A DNA stretch of 64,000 nt from Bacteroidota bacterium (GCA_023428545.1 JAEYXH010000008.1:1-64000); one strand, 5' to 3'; positions 17,318 to 26,737 are shown, counted from the first letter of the stretch. Notes: a model not told the origin generated them from the sequence alone. A program made the numbers and translations.

Positions 17318-18661
17318 ATGAGATTATCTGGATGGATAGTGATTTTATTAATTCTGCTTACTGCGTCATGCAGAAAGGCGGATATTTACAGTGCTGATAA
17401 AATCAGGTCCCGCGGGGCTTGGTTTGAACCAGCTCCATTCGGTATGGTATACGTTGAACGGGGCTCATTTGTGATGGGACCCACCGATGACGAACTTCAT
17501 GAATTCAATCCTCACAGAAATGTGTCTGTTGAGTCGTTTTGGATAGATGATACTGAAATTACCAACAGTGAATACAGGCAATTCGTTTATTGGGTTCGCG
17601 ATTCTATTGCACGCAAAATACTTGGGCAGGCCGATCCTGAATACATGATTGCGGAAGACCAGTATGGCAATCCCGTAGCCCAACCCGTTAACAACTGGCG
17701 TACACGCATCAATTGGGCAGATCCGGATACCCGAATGGTATTGGATGAAATGTACTTTCCTGAAGAAGAGAGGATCTCATATCGCAGGGAATTGGATACC
17801 CGAAAGCTGGTTTATGAGTATTACTGGATCGATTTTCAACAGGCCGCCCGCAGGGCCAACAGCTTTAATTATGAAACCCAGAAATATGAAGGAACAGTCC
17901 TCAATTCCAATGGGGAGGAAGTCCCGGTAAGTAACCGCAGTTCATTCATCATGCATGAAATCATACCTGTTTACCCAGATACACTAACCTGGATCCGTGA
18001 CTTTACATACTCATATAACGAACCGATGACCTACAAATATTTTTCACATGTTGGGTTCGATGATTACCCGGTCATTGGTGTTTCATGGGATCAGGCACGT
18101 GCTTTTTGTGACTGGCGTACCCAGTTACAGGGAAATTACAGGTCGAGGATGAATGATTCACCCCCTCACGATTATCGTCTCCCCACGGAAGCCGAATGGG
18201 AATATGCTGCAAGAGGTGGCCGTAATAACACTATCTACCCATGGGGTAGTTATTACACCCGGAATACCCAAGGTTGTTTTATGGCCAATTTTAAACCCAT
18301 GAGGGGGAATTACGTTGCAGACAGTGACACTCGTGTCACCACCATGAAAGTAGGTTCATTCGATCCCAATGATTACGGATTATATGACATGGCAGGCAAT
18401 GTGGCAGAATGGACCAGTTCAGCTTATTTTGAAGCAGGGTATGATCTCATGAATGATTTAAATCCTCAGGTTGAATACAATGCGAGGGCAGGTGATCCGG
18501 AAGTAATGAAAAGAAAGGTCGTCAGGGGAGGGTCTTATAAAGATGCAACTTACTTTATCAGAAATACCACAAGATCATTCGAATATCAGGATACCACCAA
18601 ATCATTCATAGGATTCAGGTGTGTGAGGACTTCATTCAGAAATGAGTTGCAAGGCAGATAA
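17318..18661 (+). CDS. Second PorK/GldK-like lipoprotein (tandem paralogue)
   Basis: A 447-residue lipoprotein (lipobox LTASC, Cys18) with the same SUMF1-like domain as porK and no large insertion or deletion. By eye well over half of the aligned residues are identical, including DDTEITNSEYRQFV, RLPTEAEWEYAARGG and EYQDTTKSFIGFRC. It is much closer to PorK than a GldJ would be expected to be. The N-terminal linker is shorter and differs. It lies behind the porN terminator, so it probably has separate expression, though I see no clear promoter in the 60-bp gap. Role inferred: alternative or accessory ring subunit. Confidence 0.88.
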   Translation: MRLSGWIVILLILLTASCRKADIYSADKIRSRGAWFEPAPFGMVYVERGSFVMGPTDDELHEFNPHRNVSVESFWIDDTEITNSEYRQFVYWVRDSIARKILGQADPEYMIAEDQYGNPVAQPVNNWRTRINWADPDTRMVLDEMYFPEEERISYRRELDTRKLVYEYYWIDFQQAARRANSFNYETQKYEGTVLNSNGEEVPVSNRSSFIMHEIIPVYPDTLTWIRDFTYSYNEPMTYKYFSHVGFDDYPVIGVSWDQARAFCDWRTQLQGNYRSRMNDSPPHDYRLPTEAEWEYAARGGRNNTIYPWGSYYTRNTQGCFMANFKPMRGNYVADSDTRVTTMKVGSFDPNDYGLYDMAGNVAEWTSSAYFEAGYDLMNDLNPQVEYNARAGDPEVMKRKVVRGGSYKDATYFIRNTTRSFEYQDTTKSFIGFRCVRTSFRNELQGR

Positions 18662-18704
18662 TCTGGATATTTGTGCATCAGGCAAAATTAAGGCTACCAA
18701 TTAG

Positions 18705-18908
18705 TTAATTATCATTACCCTTGACAGGGGTGCGTCTCCGGGGCTGACCAATGGGTTTGATAACTATATCCTTTTTACATTCGGGACAAAGATAAATTTC
18801 ACAACCCGTGCAGGCAAAGCAATTACTGCACTCCCGATCCAGATCTCCCCGCTGGAATGAAAAACCACAATTCGTGCAAACAAAGGTTTTTGGCTCCGGC
18901 TTTGTCAT
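18705..18908 (-). CDS. Small zinc-ribbon protein coupled to the zinc importer
   Basis: A 67-residue protein with eight cysteines in four CxxC pairs (Cys11/14, 27/30, 33/36, 41/44), enough for two zinc sites. The tail is basic (GQPRRRTPVKG). No family name is certain. Its ATG overlaps the stop of the permease gene by 4 bp (18905-18908), so translation is coupled to the importer. A role in zinc handling or sensing is inferred from that context; it could also be a nucleic-acid-binding ribbon protein. Confidence 0.75.
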   Translation of the reverse strand: MTKPEPKTFVCTNCGFSFQRGDLDRECSNCFACTGCEIYLCPECKKDIVIKPIGQPRRRTPVKGNDN

Positions 18909-19714
18909 TTTAACCTCTTTATAACCCGAAAAATTCCAAACATCACTACCAGCGTAAAAATGATAGTCGCTCCGGAAGGTATATTCAGGAAATATGATAT
19001 TATCAGGCCTGACAGGCTTCCGGCGAAACCAAAAAGAATGGAAAGAAGGATCATTTTCCTGAAATCGCGGGTGAATAGGTTTGCAATTGCCTGGGGAATG
19101 GTCAGCAGGGAAAGGATCAGTATAATCCCTACAACCCTGATATTGAGCACCACCGTCAATGCAATCAGCATCATGAGGAGATAATTAAATCCTGAGACAT
19201 GCAATCCGGATGCCCTTGCAAACTCTTCATCAAAAGCGATGTAGAGGATTTCCCTGAACCACAACCAAAAGACAGTCAAAAGAATGAAAATCAGGAACAT
19301 CATGGCCCAGAGCTCGTAACTGCTTACTGTGAGGATACTTCCAAATAAATAGCTCATCAGGTTGGGAGTATATCCCGGAGTCAGAAATACAAATACAACA
19401 CCCAGAGCCATCCCAAGCGACCACCAAATGGCAATGGAAGAATCTTCACGCACCCCACCTTTTTCGGTAAAAAACTGTATTCCCAGGGCTGATACCAAAG
19501 CAAATACTGATGCTCCAATCAGAGGATCGACGCCAATCAGAAAGGCCAGCCCAATTCCGCCAAACGAGGCATGGGTAATACCACCACTGACAAACACTAT
19601 TCTTCGGGTAACAATATAGGTACCTATAATCCCACACGAAATGCTGGCAAAAACGGTTGCCAGCAATGCCTTCTGGAAAAACCCATACGAGAGTAAGTCA
19701 AGAAAATCATTCAT
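18905..19714 (-). CDS. znuB: ABC metal importer permease (ZnuB/MntB family)
   Basis: A 269-residue integral membrane protein with about eight hydrophobic helices and the ABC-3 family motifs GITHASFGGIGLAFL and FARASGLHVSGFNYLLM. It forms the channel of a divalent metal importer in the inner membrane. Its start overlaps the end of the ATPase gene by 8 bp. Zinc is the likeliest substrate from the neighbours, manganese is possible. Confidence 0.9.
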   Translation of the reverse strand: MNDFLDLLSYGFFQKALLATVFASISCGIIGTYIVTRRIVFVSGGITHASFGGIGLAFLIGVDPLIGASVFALVSALGIQFFTEKGGVREDSSIAIWWSLGMALGVVFVFLTPGYTPNLMSYLFGSILTVSSYELWAMMFLIFILLTVFWLWFREILYIAFDEEFARASGLHVSGFNYLLMMLIALTVVLNIRVVGIILILSLLTIPQAIANLFTRDFRKMILLSILFGFAGSLSGLIISYFLNIPSGATIIFTLVVMFGIFRVIKRLK

Positions 19715-20462
19715 GGGCAGGATGTTGTTTTAAGACAGTGTGTGGAATTTTCCCATGGGTGATAATCTTCAGCGGGCAGTTGTATACAGCCAGGTCTTCC
19801 ATTGTTATTTGATTCGAAGGATGGTAGTGCAAAGTCTTGTGCACACAGGCAATCGTCTTAACATACATTGAAATGGTACCGACATCGTGCGAAACGAGAA
19901 CGATAGCCATTTTCTCATTCAGAATTCTTAGCCTTTCATAGAGTTCACCTTCAAAATGAGCATCCACAAATGTATCCGGTTCATCCAGGATCAGCACTTT
20001 GGGATCACTGATTAATGCCCTGCATAGAAATGCCCTTTGCATTTGCCCGCCTGAAAGCTCCCCAATTGCTTTGTCCCATAAATGCCTTATTCCTGACTCG
20101 TCCAAAAGATTCATTGCCGCCTCCTTTTCATCATACCTGTTCTGGAAGGGGAAGGGTCGCATCATGGAACCTGACCTGACAACATCCAGCACTGTGATCG
20201 GAAATTTCCGGTCAAGATGTTTTACCTGTGGCAGATATCCAATTGGGCGTTTATGACGTGGCAAATCTTCCCTGAAATAGATCTTCCCTGAATCAGGTTT
20301 AATCAGGCCCAGGATAAGCTTTAGTAAAGTGGTTTTCCCCCCTCCGTTTGGTCCGATAACCCCAATGAAATCATTTTCATGGATCTTCAGATCCACTTCT
20401 TCCAATACAGGAGTGCCTGAAAAGGAAAAAGTGATGTGATTCAGATGTATCAGTGGCTTCAT
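19707..20462 (-). CDS. znuC: ABC metal importer ATP-binding protein (ZnuC family)
   Basis: ATPase of 251 residues with Walker A GPNGGGKTTLLKL, the ABC signature LSGGQMQRAFLCRAL, Walker B VLILDEPD and the switch histidine in VLVSHDVG. It energises uptake through the permease that follows with an overlapping start. It starts 18 bp after the binding-protein gene. The extra C-terminal stretch with several histidines (HYHP, HGKIPHTVLKQHPAHE) may bind metal, which is inference. Confidence 0.92.
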   Translation of the reverse strand: MKPLIHLNHITFSFSGTPVLEEVDLKIHENDFIGVIGPNGGGKTTLLKLILGLIKPDSGKIYFREDLPRHKRPIGYLPQVKHLDRKFPITVLDVVRSGSMMRPFPFQNRYDEKEAAMNLLDESGIRHLWDKAIGELSGGQMQRAFLCRALISDPKVLILDEPDTFVDAHFEGELYERLRILNEKMAIVLVSHDVGTISMYVKTIACVHKTLHYHPSNQITMEDLAVYNCPLKIITHGKIPHTVLKQHPAHE

Positions 20463-20480
20463 GATAATTTGATATCCAGG

Positions 20481-21344
20481 TTAAAAATGATCCCTTAGCA
20501 ACCTTGCCATGAGAATCATGTTTTCACTCCACTCCGGATTCAGTGGCCAAACCTGGATGGCTTCACCCTTGATCTCTTGTGCAAACATCCTCGCATTTTC
20601 ACGGTCGAAATCACTTTGGATATAAATAACCCTGATGTTTTCAGTCCTGGCTATATCAGTAAGACGGGCAATGTGAGACGAAGTCGGTTCCTTGCCTCCC
20701 TGCTCGATTGAAAGCTGCTGCAACCCAAAATCCCTTGCAAAATAGCTTAACGAAGGATGGAATGAAATAAACGTGCGTCCCTGAAACTCATCTAAAAGTT
20801 GTCTGACCTGTAATTCAGTCTCATCAATCTCTTTTAAAAGCTTCTGGAGTCCTAAATTATACTGATCAGTCATTTCCGGATTAATTGTCACCAATTCATC
20901 CCTTATGGTTACCGCCATTTTCCTCACTTCTTTTGGAGACAGCCAAAAGTGTGGATCGACGCCCTGTCGTAGTTCATTGTCCACATTGGTAACAATAAGA
21001 TCAACATTCACTGATAGATCTGAAACTTTTAAATCACGGGCAGATTCAATAATCTTATCAGCCCAGGAGAGCTCAAAGCCGACATACCCCATCCGAAACC
21101 AGAGTATGGCTTTCTCGACAGATGCCATCTGGGCTGGGAGCAAACTATACGTTGTTGGATTGGCGCCATGTGGAATTAACACTTCAATTTGAAAATCATC
21201 GCCTGCAATTTTCTCCACAAAAGTTTTCTGTGGCAGAATACTTACCAGAATAATTTTCTTTTCTGCTGTTCCGGAGGAGGGTCGGTTACATCCGATTTGG
21301 GAAAAAAGGATGATTACCAGAATGAATGAGATATGTTTTTTCAT
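20481..21344 (-). CDS. znuA: Metal-binding lipoprotein of the ABC importer (ZnuA family)
   Basis: Cluster-A1 substrate-binding protein. The lipobox SQIGC in a normal signal peptide starting at the ATG at 21344 supports that start over the in-frame ones upstream (21377). Two of the usual histidine ligands are present, in DPHFWLSP and in SFHPSLSYFARDFGL. The first ligand, normally His in PHxY, is Thr here (NPTTYSL), and I see no histidine-rich loop, so the metal site is not standard. It probably delivers zinc or another divalent metal to the ZnuB/ZnuC pair. Confidence 0.87.
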   Translation of the reverse strand: MKKHISFILVIILFSQIGCNRPSSGTAEKKIILVSILPQKTFVEKIAGDDFQIEVLIPHGANPTTYSLLPAQMASVEKAILWFRMGYVGFELSWADKIIESARDLKVSDLSVNVDLIVTNVDNELRQGVDPHFWLSPKEVRKMAVTIRDELVTINPEMTDQYNLGLQKLLKEIDETELQVRQLLDEFQGRTFISFHPSLSYFARDFGLQQLSIEQGGKEPTSSHIARLTDIARTENIRVIYIQSDFDRENARMFAQEIKGEAIQVWPLNPEWSENMILMARLLRDHF

Positions 21345-21419
21345 AAAAGATATTTCCATTATTGGGTTTGTTGGCATGTTGCACCTTAAAGGTAATCATT
21401 TGGCTGAATCAGGGTAATG

Positions 21420-21695
21420 CTATGGATGGGTATGTTGCTTTTTACCCTTTGCAGGGGGCACTGGATCATACCCACTGGTTCCCCAGGGGTGGCAGTGGGA
21501 AATGCGCTTCGTGGCAAGCCAGACCCCTTTAAAAGGTCCATGAACTTTTATGGCTTCCACCGCATAGGTTGAACAGGTGGGAACATGCCGGCACGAGGCC
21601 GGAGTATATGGCGAAATGGCAAACTTGTAAAAATAGACCGGGATCAGAAAAATCCATCCCAAACCCTTCTTAAGAAAATTCCAAATACCCTGCAT
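21420..21695 (-). CDS. yidD: Membrane protein insertion efficiency factor YidD
   Basis: A 91-residue protein with the YidD family pattern: an N-terminal hydrophobic segment, [35 protein letters not shown] and [17 protein letters not shown]. It helps YidC insert inner-membrane proteins. It precedes znuA by 75 bp on the same strand and has an upstream promoter, so it may be cotranscribed with the importer. Confidence 0.95.
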   Translation of the reverse strand: MQGIWNFLKKGLGWIFLIPVYFYKFAISPYTPASCRHVPTCSTYAVEAIKVHGPFKGVWLATKRISHCHPWGTSGYDPVPPAKGKKQHTHP

Positions 21696-21719
21696 GTGCT
21701 ACTCCTAATAATCCTGTCC

Positions 21720-21747
21720 CAAAATTATAAATATTCAAAAGATACAA
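21720..21747 (-). promoter_or_regulatory. Promoter of yidD (and perhaps znuACB)
   Basis: Minus-strand TTG (21747-21745), 17 bp spacer and TAATTTTG (21727-21720), an exact TAnnTTTG box, 24 bp before the yidD ATG. Confidence 0.6.
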
Positions 21748-21800
21748 CAGATTTATTATTCAGCAGATAACTAACTTGCATGATTCGGCCTATAACCATT

Positions 21801-21829
21801 CACGTATTCATAAAAGTCACCTATACGTG
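21801..21829. promoter_or_regulatory. Inverted repeat between yidD and GH92 gene
   Basis: CACGTAT (21801-21807) and ATACGTG (21823-21829) are exact inverted copies 15 bp apart in the divergent promoter region. They may be an operator; the binding protein is unknown. Confidence 0.3.
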
Positions 21830-21900
21830 ATAAAATGGATACTTATCCATAATTCCACACAGTCAAAAGCCTGTTTTCAGGATTTTGTGCTTTAAACATG

Positions 21901-21908
21901 TAATTTTG
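21901..21908 (+). promoter_or_regulatory. -7 element of the GH92 gene
   Basis: TAATTTTG, an exact TAnnTTTG match 30 bp before the first ATG of the GH92 gene. The -33 box is unclear. Confidence 0.5.
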
Positions 21909-21938
21909 CCTAAGCTAAAAATATGACACTTCATACAT

Positions 21939-24296
21939 ATGCCCATGAGAAATTTACTGATTCTATTTTCGCTTCTGTTTTTGATTGCCTGCCAGAAGCA
22001 GGAATTTAACGCCGTACAATACGCCGATCCCCAAATTGGATCTGTTCATGGCCGATGGTTCTTTTACACACCGGCGGCTGTTCCTTTTGGTATGGCCAAG
22101 TTAGCCCCGCACACCAATGCCTACGACAATGTTGGAAGCTGGATGCCTGCAGGTTATGACGACAGGCATACATCCATTGAGGGTTTTGGAAATTTTCACG
22201 AATTCCAGATCGGAGGAGTGGTGAATATGCCCATCACCGGAAAACTTAATACAGTACCAGGTTCGCTGGAAGATCCTGATTCAGGATACAGGTCGAGGTT
22301 CGATAAGGCCAATGAATATGCAGAACCCGGATATTATTCGGTTTACCTGGATGACTATCAGATAAAAGCAGAACTGACCGCAACGACAAGGGTCGGTTAC
22401 CACAGGTATACTTTCCCAAAATCAGAAGATTCGCACATCCTTTTCGATGTTGGTCACAAACAAGGTGAGAGTAGTGATGTCACTGAAGCCTTTGTTTCTT
22501 TTGACGGGGAAAAGAATATTAAAGGCTATGTGGTTACTTATCCTGAATATGTGAAAATTTGTGATGAGGGAAAGCGTGTCATCATGTATTTTCATGCAAG
22601 ACTAAGTAAAAAACCAAAATCATGGGGTACATTTACTGACACGCAGATTGTTGCGGGCGAAAAAGAATCGAAAGGCACACGTAACGGGATGTACCTGACA
22701 TACAGTACCGAAAATGAAGATGTTATTGAAATGCAGGTTGGTGTATCCTATACCAGCATGGAAAATGCCCTTCTGAACCTGGAGTCGGAAACGAAGGAAG
22801 TCAACTTTGATCAAGCCAGAAAGGCTGCCAGTCATAACTGGAATGAAATGCTGTCCAAGATTGAAATCTACGACAGCAATACCGAAAACCTGAAGAAATT
22901 TTACACCGGTCTTTATCATGCGCTATTGGGAAGAGGCATATCAAATGATATCAACGGAGCCTATCCCCGAAACGATGGGAGCATCGGTCAACTTCCCCTG
23001 GATGCATCCGGCAAACCCACAAGGAAAACTTTCAATACCGATGGAATGTGGGGTGCATTCTGGAATTTGAGTCAATTGTGGGCCATGGTCTATCCTGACC
23101 ATTTCATGGAATACCTGGAAGCAAACCTTGATTTTGCAGAGGAAACCGGATGGATACACGACGGCCTGTCTGCCGGTATCCATACGAATGGAGTTCAAAC
23201 CAACTTCTTCGGACTGCTCCTTGCATCCGCTGATAATTGCGGATTGGATTTTGAAGATACGGAAAAAGCATGGGCTGCAGCCTATAAAAATGAAACAGGA
23301 TACCAGGGAAGACCCTTTGGACCTGGCAAGTATGACCTCCGCTTTTTGGTAAATCACGGTTATATCCCAAGCCGTGATACCGTTCTTTCAAACGGTTGGC
23401 TTTTTAATTTCGGATCTTCCCATACACTGGAGTATTCATTCAGTTCGTATGCCGTTGCTCAAATGGCAAAAAGAATGGGTAAAACTGCTGAATATGAGCA
23501 GCTGATGAAACAGGCAACTGGCTGGACGCACCTGTTTGATGAGGAAACAAAATACATAAGGCCCCGGTATGAAGATGGCACATTCATTGAAAATTTTGAT
23601 CCCATGCAAGCCTGGAGGGGATTTCAGGAAGGGAATGCCGTTCAGTACACCTGGTATGTCCCCCATGATGTAGCAGGATTAATTGAACGATTGGGGCCTG
23701 ATCTTTTCAATGAAAGGTTGATGGAAATCTTTAATAGCAGCCAGAAGTCAGGGTTCGGCGGAGGTCAGGAAATCGACTCCTTTTCGGGTGTTGAAATGCT
23801 TTACAACCACGGAAACCAACCATGCCTGCACCAGGCCTGGCTGTTCAACTATTCAGGTAAACCCTGGCTTACCCAGAAATGGGTACGTACCATATGCGAT
23901 GAATTCTATGGCGTTACCCCACTTCATGGTTATGGATACGGCCAGGATGAAGATCAGGGCCAGCTTGGGGCATGGTATGTCATGGCATCGCTTGGATTGT
24001 TTGACGTTCAAGGCCACGCGGGGGCCAATCCAACCTTTCAATTTGGAAGCCCGTTATTTGAAAAAGCCATCATCAATCTTCCAACTGGTAAAAAACTGAC
24101 CATAGAAACCCTCAATAATGCAAAAGAGAATGTCTACACACAAAGTATAGAATTCAATGGGGGGAAAATTGAAAACACCTGGATTCCACGCGGGGAACTT
24201 TTAGAAGGTGGAAACCTAGTTTTCACATTGGGATCATCACCCGATACAATACGGGGAACAGCCACTCCACCGCCTTCAATGAGTTGTGACCTATAA
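21939..24296 (+). CDS. GH92 family alpha-mannosidase lipoprotein
   Basis: A 785-residue lipoprotein (lipobox LIAC after about 17 residues). The N-terminal DPQIGSVHGRWF and PFGMAKLAPHTN and the C-terminal GYGQDEDQGQLGAWYVMASLGLFDVQG are GH92 signatures; the last holds the acidic residues that take part in calcium-assisted catalysis. GH92 enzymes cut alpha-mannosides, mostly 1,2-, 1,3- or 1,4-linked; exact linkage cannot be read. Probably acts in the periplasm or on the surface. It stands alone, with no SusC/SusD genes beside it. A second ATG two codons downstream (21945) is equally good. Confidence 0.92.
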   Translation: MPMRNLLILFSLLFLIACQKQEFNAVQYADPQIGSVHGRWFFYTPAAVPFGMAKLAPHTNAYDNVGSWMPAGYDDRHTSIEGFGNFHEFQIGGVVNMPITGKLNTVPGSLEDPDSGYRSRFDKANEYAEPGYYSVYLDDYQIKAELTATTRVGYHRYTFPKSEDSHILFDVGHKQGESSDVTEAFVSFDGEKNIKGYVVTYPEYVKICDEGKRVIMYFHARLSKKPKSWGTFTDTQIVAGEKESKGTRNGMYLTYSTENEDVIEMQVGVSYTSMENALLNLESETKEVNFDQARKAASHNWNEMLSKIEIYDSNTENLKKFYTGLYHALLGRGISNDINGAYPRNDGSIGQLPLDASGKPTRKTFNTDGMWGAFWNLSQLWAMVYPDHFMEYLEANLDFAEETGWIHDGLSAGIHTNGVQTNFFGLLLASADNCGLDFEDTEKAWAAAYKNETGYQGRPFGPGKYDLRFLVNHGYIPSRDTVLSNGWLFNFGSSHTLEYSFSSYAVAQMAKRMGKTAEYEQLMKQATGWTHLFDEETKYIRPRYEDGTFIENFDPMQAWRGFQEGNAVQYTWYVPHDVAGLIERLGPDLFNERLMEIFNSSQKSGFGGGQEIDSFSGVEMLYNHGNQPCLHQAWLFNYSGKPWLTQKWVRTICDEFYGVTPLHGYGYGQDEDQGQLGAWYVMASLGLFDVQGHAGANPTFQFGSPLFEKAIINLPTGKKLTIETLNNAKENVYTQSIEFNGGKIENTWIPRGELLEGGNLVFTLGSSPDTIRGTATPPPSMSCDL

Positions 24297-24317
24297 ACAG
24301 AACCAGAAGATTTCATT

Positions 24318-24358
24318 TGACAAATCCCGGGATTCAAGTAATTTCCCGGGATTTGTCA
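24318..24358. terminator. Long hairpin between convergent GH92 and KamA-like genes
   Basis: A perfect 15-bp stem (24318-24332 and 24344-24358, TGACAAATCCCGGGA and complement) with an 11-nt loop lies between two stop codons. It has no T run on either strand, so it is either a U-independent bidirectional terminator or an mRNA 3' end stabiliser. Confidence 0.6.
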
Positions 24359-24365
24359 CATATGG

Positions 24366-26585
24366 TCATTGCTTTGAAACTCCGGCATCGACTTTAGTTC
24401 CCATATCCAGATTTGTAAATTCACGGGTAAGGGTATAATCATAATCCGGATAATTATACATAGCCATTCGGGGTTCGGTCTGACCGATGGAATACCCATA
24501 GATCCCTTCATATTCATTTATGTCCTCGCCCATTTCCTGAAGCTGTTCAAGATATTCGATGATCGATTTTGATTCGATAATTATAACCTTTTCCATTTCT
24601 TTTACAGCCGGACTATGACGCCGGGTGTGGTCATGATCGAATTCAAGAATTCTACGGCCATATCGAGTGATTCCTATAACCCTGAATGTTAAACTCTTAC
24701 CCACACCAGGTAAATTAAGTACATTCCTGTCAGTTGCCAGAAAGGGTAATTCAAAATAATTACGAAGGGTATTAATCTTATCTACTATCTGGTCGGGATG
24801 CTCGGTCAGATCCATTATTTCATCGTATAAAACCTCCGGAATCCTCCCCAATAACTTTTCTTCGAATTGTTCCTGCACGGCCCGTGAGTTTGGGGCAAAA
24901 TTGAAGCTATTCTCCATATAGCCTTTTACACTGAAAGTATAGTAAGTCAAGACTCCTATGTCATTCAGCACTTTGCGCAGCTTTGCGGAGTGCCCTCTTC
25001 GGGAGGAGGCGACAGTAAAGACCAGTTGATTTACTACAGCCCAACCGGCAGACAAGAACATTTTAATGGTCCTCGCTGCCTCAGGTGTAACCTCCATGGG
25101 TGATTGAAAATGGGTCTGAATCACAAATTGCCGGATCCCCACCTTGGATGCCTTATCACGAAATCCCCTTAACACAGCTATCAGCTCAGGTGTTACCCGT
25201 TGTGGAACATAGACTGGCAATCTGGTCCCCAATCTTACTCTTTGGATTTCGGCATATTTTTCTCCGACCGGCCGTTTCTGGTTTGCCTCCATTTTCCTTA
25301 TGGCCATAAAGTATACCTCATCTAAAATCGATTGCAACTGATTGTCAGAGCTCATCAAGGCATCTCCTCCCGTAATCAGAATATCTCGCAACTGCGAGTC
25401 GTTTTCAAAATAATCCATCAATTCCCTTAGCTTATCCTTCCAGGTGACTTTGGGTTCAAGCTTGTCAAGGTTGAAGTTGAGATTGCCCCTTTGGAAATCG
25501 TACATTCTCTGACAACTGGTACACAATCCTCCACAAGCCCTGCCGGTAGTGTCCGGAATCAAAATGGCAACTTCGGGATATCGGCGATGAATATTATTAT
25601 ATGGAGGCAACAGCCAGCCAGCAGCATTTGGCTGTCCGGGAACAACCTTGTCTTCCTTCTCCCATGCCTGGATTTTTCCAAATTCATCGACCAGTTGCTG
25701 ACTGTATAAAATATAATGTCTGATCCCAAGATCAGCACCCACGGCAAAATAAGGAACCCTCACATGCAATAATGAAAGATAATAAGGATTGACAAAAAAA
25801 GGAATGCCTGTCTTTTCAGCCTCCTGCAGCACCTTCATGGTATCGGGATCGAGAGAATTGCCCAACATCTCATTTAGCAATTGGGGAGAGCGAATCGCCA
25901 TCCGTAAATGAAAATGACTGGTTTTCCACCATTCCAGCATTTGGTTGAATCGGCCTACACGTGACATTCCATCAGGGAATTGATATCTTGGATCTGAAAT
26001 CTCGCCTGTTTCCATTTTATCCAAAAAAACATTCAGAATCCGGTCACGATTTTCCTCACGTAGCCTTACAATCCGTGGATCGAGGCCAGACGGAAACCTC
26101 GACATCCATTCGGCAATCCTCTGGCCATTCGGTTCATTCCTTCGGGTACGATTTGTAAATTGTCTGAAAAGCTGTAACATGTCCTTGAAAAATCCTGGTT
26201 TTGCACCTCCGGTTCCAAAATTCACGGCAAGCCAAATCATTTTTATCGGATTGGTAATCGCGATTTCACCACCAATATTCTGGTCAACATACTTTTCTCC
26301 AGCATGATCGATGTAATCCAATAACCGTATAGCCGCAAAATCTTTCCACTTCAGTTGTTGAAATGTTTCATGGTCCTGTTTCTTTTTCTGATAAAACTGC
26401 CATGCCGCGGAATTCCTTTTCAGCTCAACCTCCACCCAGTCACGCAATCCATGAAGTGCTTCGGTCTCATTTCGCGACGATCGCATGATTTCTTCGAGTC
26501 GGGGATTCTCCTTTAAAAGTTCCTTTAATAATTTATGCGCTCTGACGGAAATGGCTATCTGATCAAGGTAAGATAATGAATTCAT
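24366..26585 (-). CDS. Large KamA-like radical SAM protein (lysine 2,3-aminomutase family)
   Basis: A 739-residue protein. Residues about 1-320 form an extra N-terminal helical region; the radical SAM core starts with CGGLCTSC (Cys351, Cys355, Cys358). Aminomutase hallmarks follow: GGDALMSSD, GTRLPVYVPQRVTPEL, QTHFQSPMEVT, and LPGVGKS, whose lysine matches the PLP-binding lysine in PGGGGK of known enzymes. So it likely uses SAM, an iron-sulfur cluster and PLP. It is almost twice as long as lysine 2,3-aminomutase (about 420 residues), and the substrate is not known; lysine 2,3-aminomutase activity should not be assumed. Confidence 0.85.
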   Translation of the reverse strand: MNSLSYLDQIAISVRAHKLLKELLKENPRLEEIMRSSRNETEALHGLRDWVEVELKRNSAAWQFYQKKKQDHETFQQLKWKDFAAIRLLDYIDHAGEKYVDQNIGGEIAITNPIKMIWLAVNFGTGGAKPGFFKDMLQLFRQFTNRTRRNEPNGQRIAEWMSRFPSGLDPRIVRLREENRDRILNVFLDKMETGEISDPRYQFPDGMSRVGRFNQMLEWWKTSHFHLRMAIRSPQLLNEMLGNSLDPDTMKVLQEAEKTGIPFFVNPYYLSLLHVRVPYFAVGADLGIRHYILYSQQLVDEFGKIQAWEKEDKVVPGQPNAAGWLLPPYNNIHRRYPEVAILIPDTTGRACGGLCTSCQRMYDFQRGNLNFNLDKLEPKVTWKDKLRELMDYFENDSQLRDILITGGDALMSSDNQLQSILDEVYFMAIRKMEANQKRPVGEKYAEIQRVRLGTRLPVYVPQRVTPELIAVLRGFRDKASKVGIRQFVIQTHFQSPMEVTPEAARTIKMFLSAGWAVVNQLVFTVASSRRGHSAKLRKVLNDIGVLTYYTFSVKGYMENSFNFAPNSRAVQEQFEEKLLGRIPEVLYDEIMDLTEHPDQIVDKINTLRNYFELPFLATDRNVLNLPGVGKSLTFRVIGITRYGRRILEFDHDHTRRHSPAVKEMEKVIIIESKSIIEYLEQLQEMGEDINEYEGIYGYSIGQTEPRMAMYNYPDYDYTLTREFTNLDMGTKVDAGVSKQ

Positions 26586-26737
26586 CGATTATTTTTATTA
26601 TTGTTAAATAGAAAAACACCTTGAAAATAGCAAAATATCAGCTTAATGCCAAAATTCCTGAACACAGACTGCAGTAATCCTGTCATTTTTCTATAACGTC
26701 AATTTTTGAAGTTAGGTTACCTTCTTGCCTTTTTTTC

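Noticed and set aside
17318..18661. Calling the second copy GldJ
   Set aside because: It is far too similar to porK across its whole length; GldJ proteins are more divergent and usually longer.
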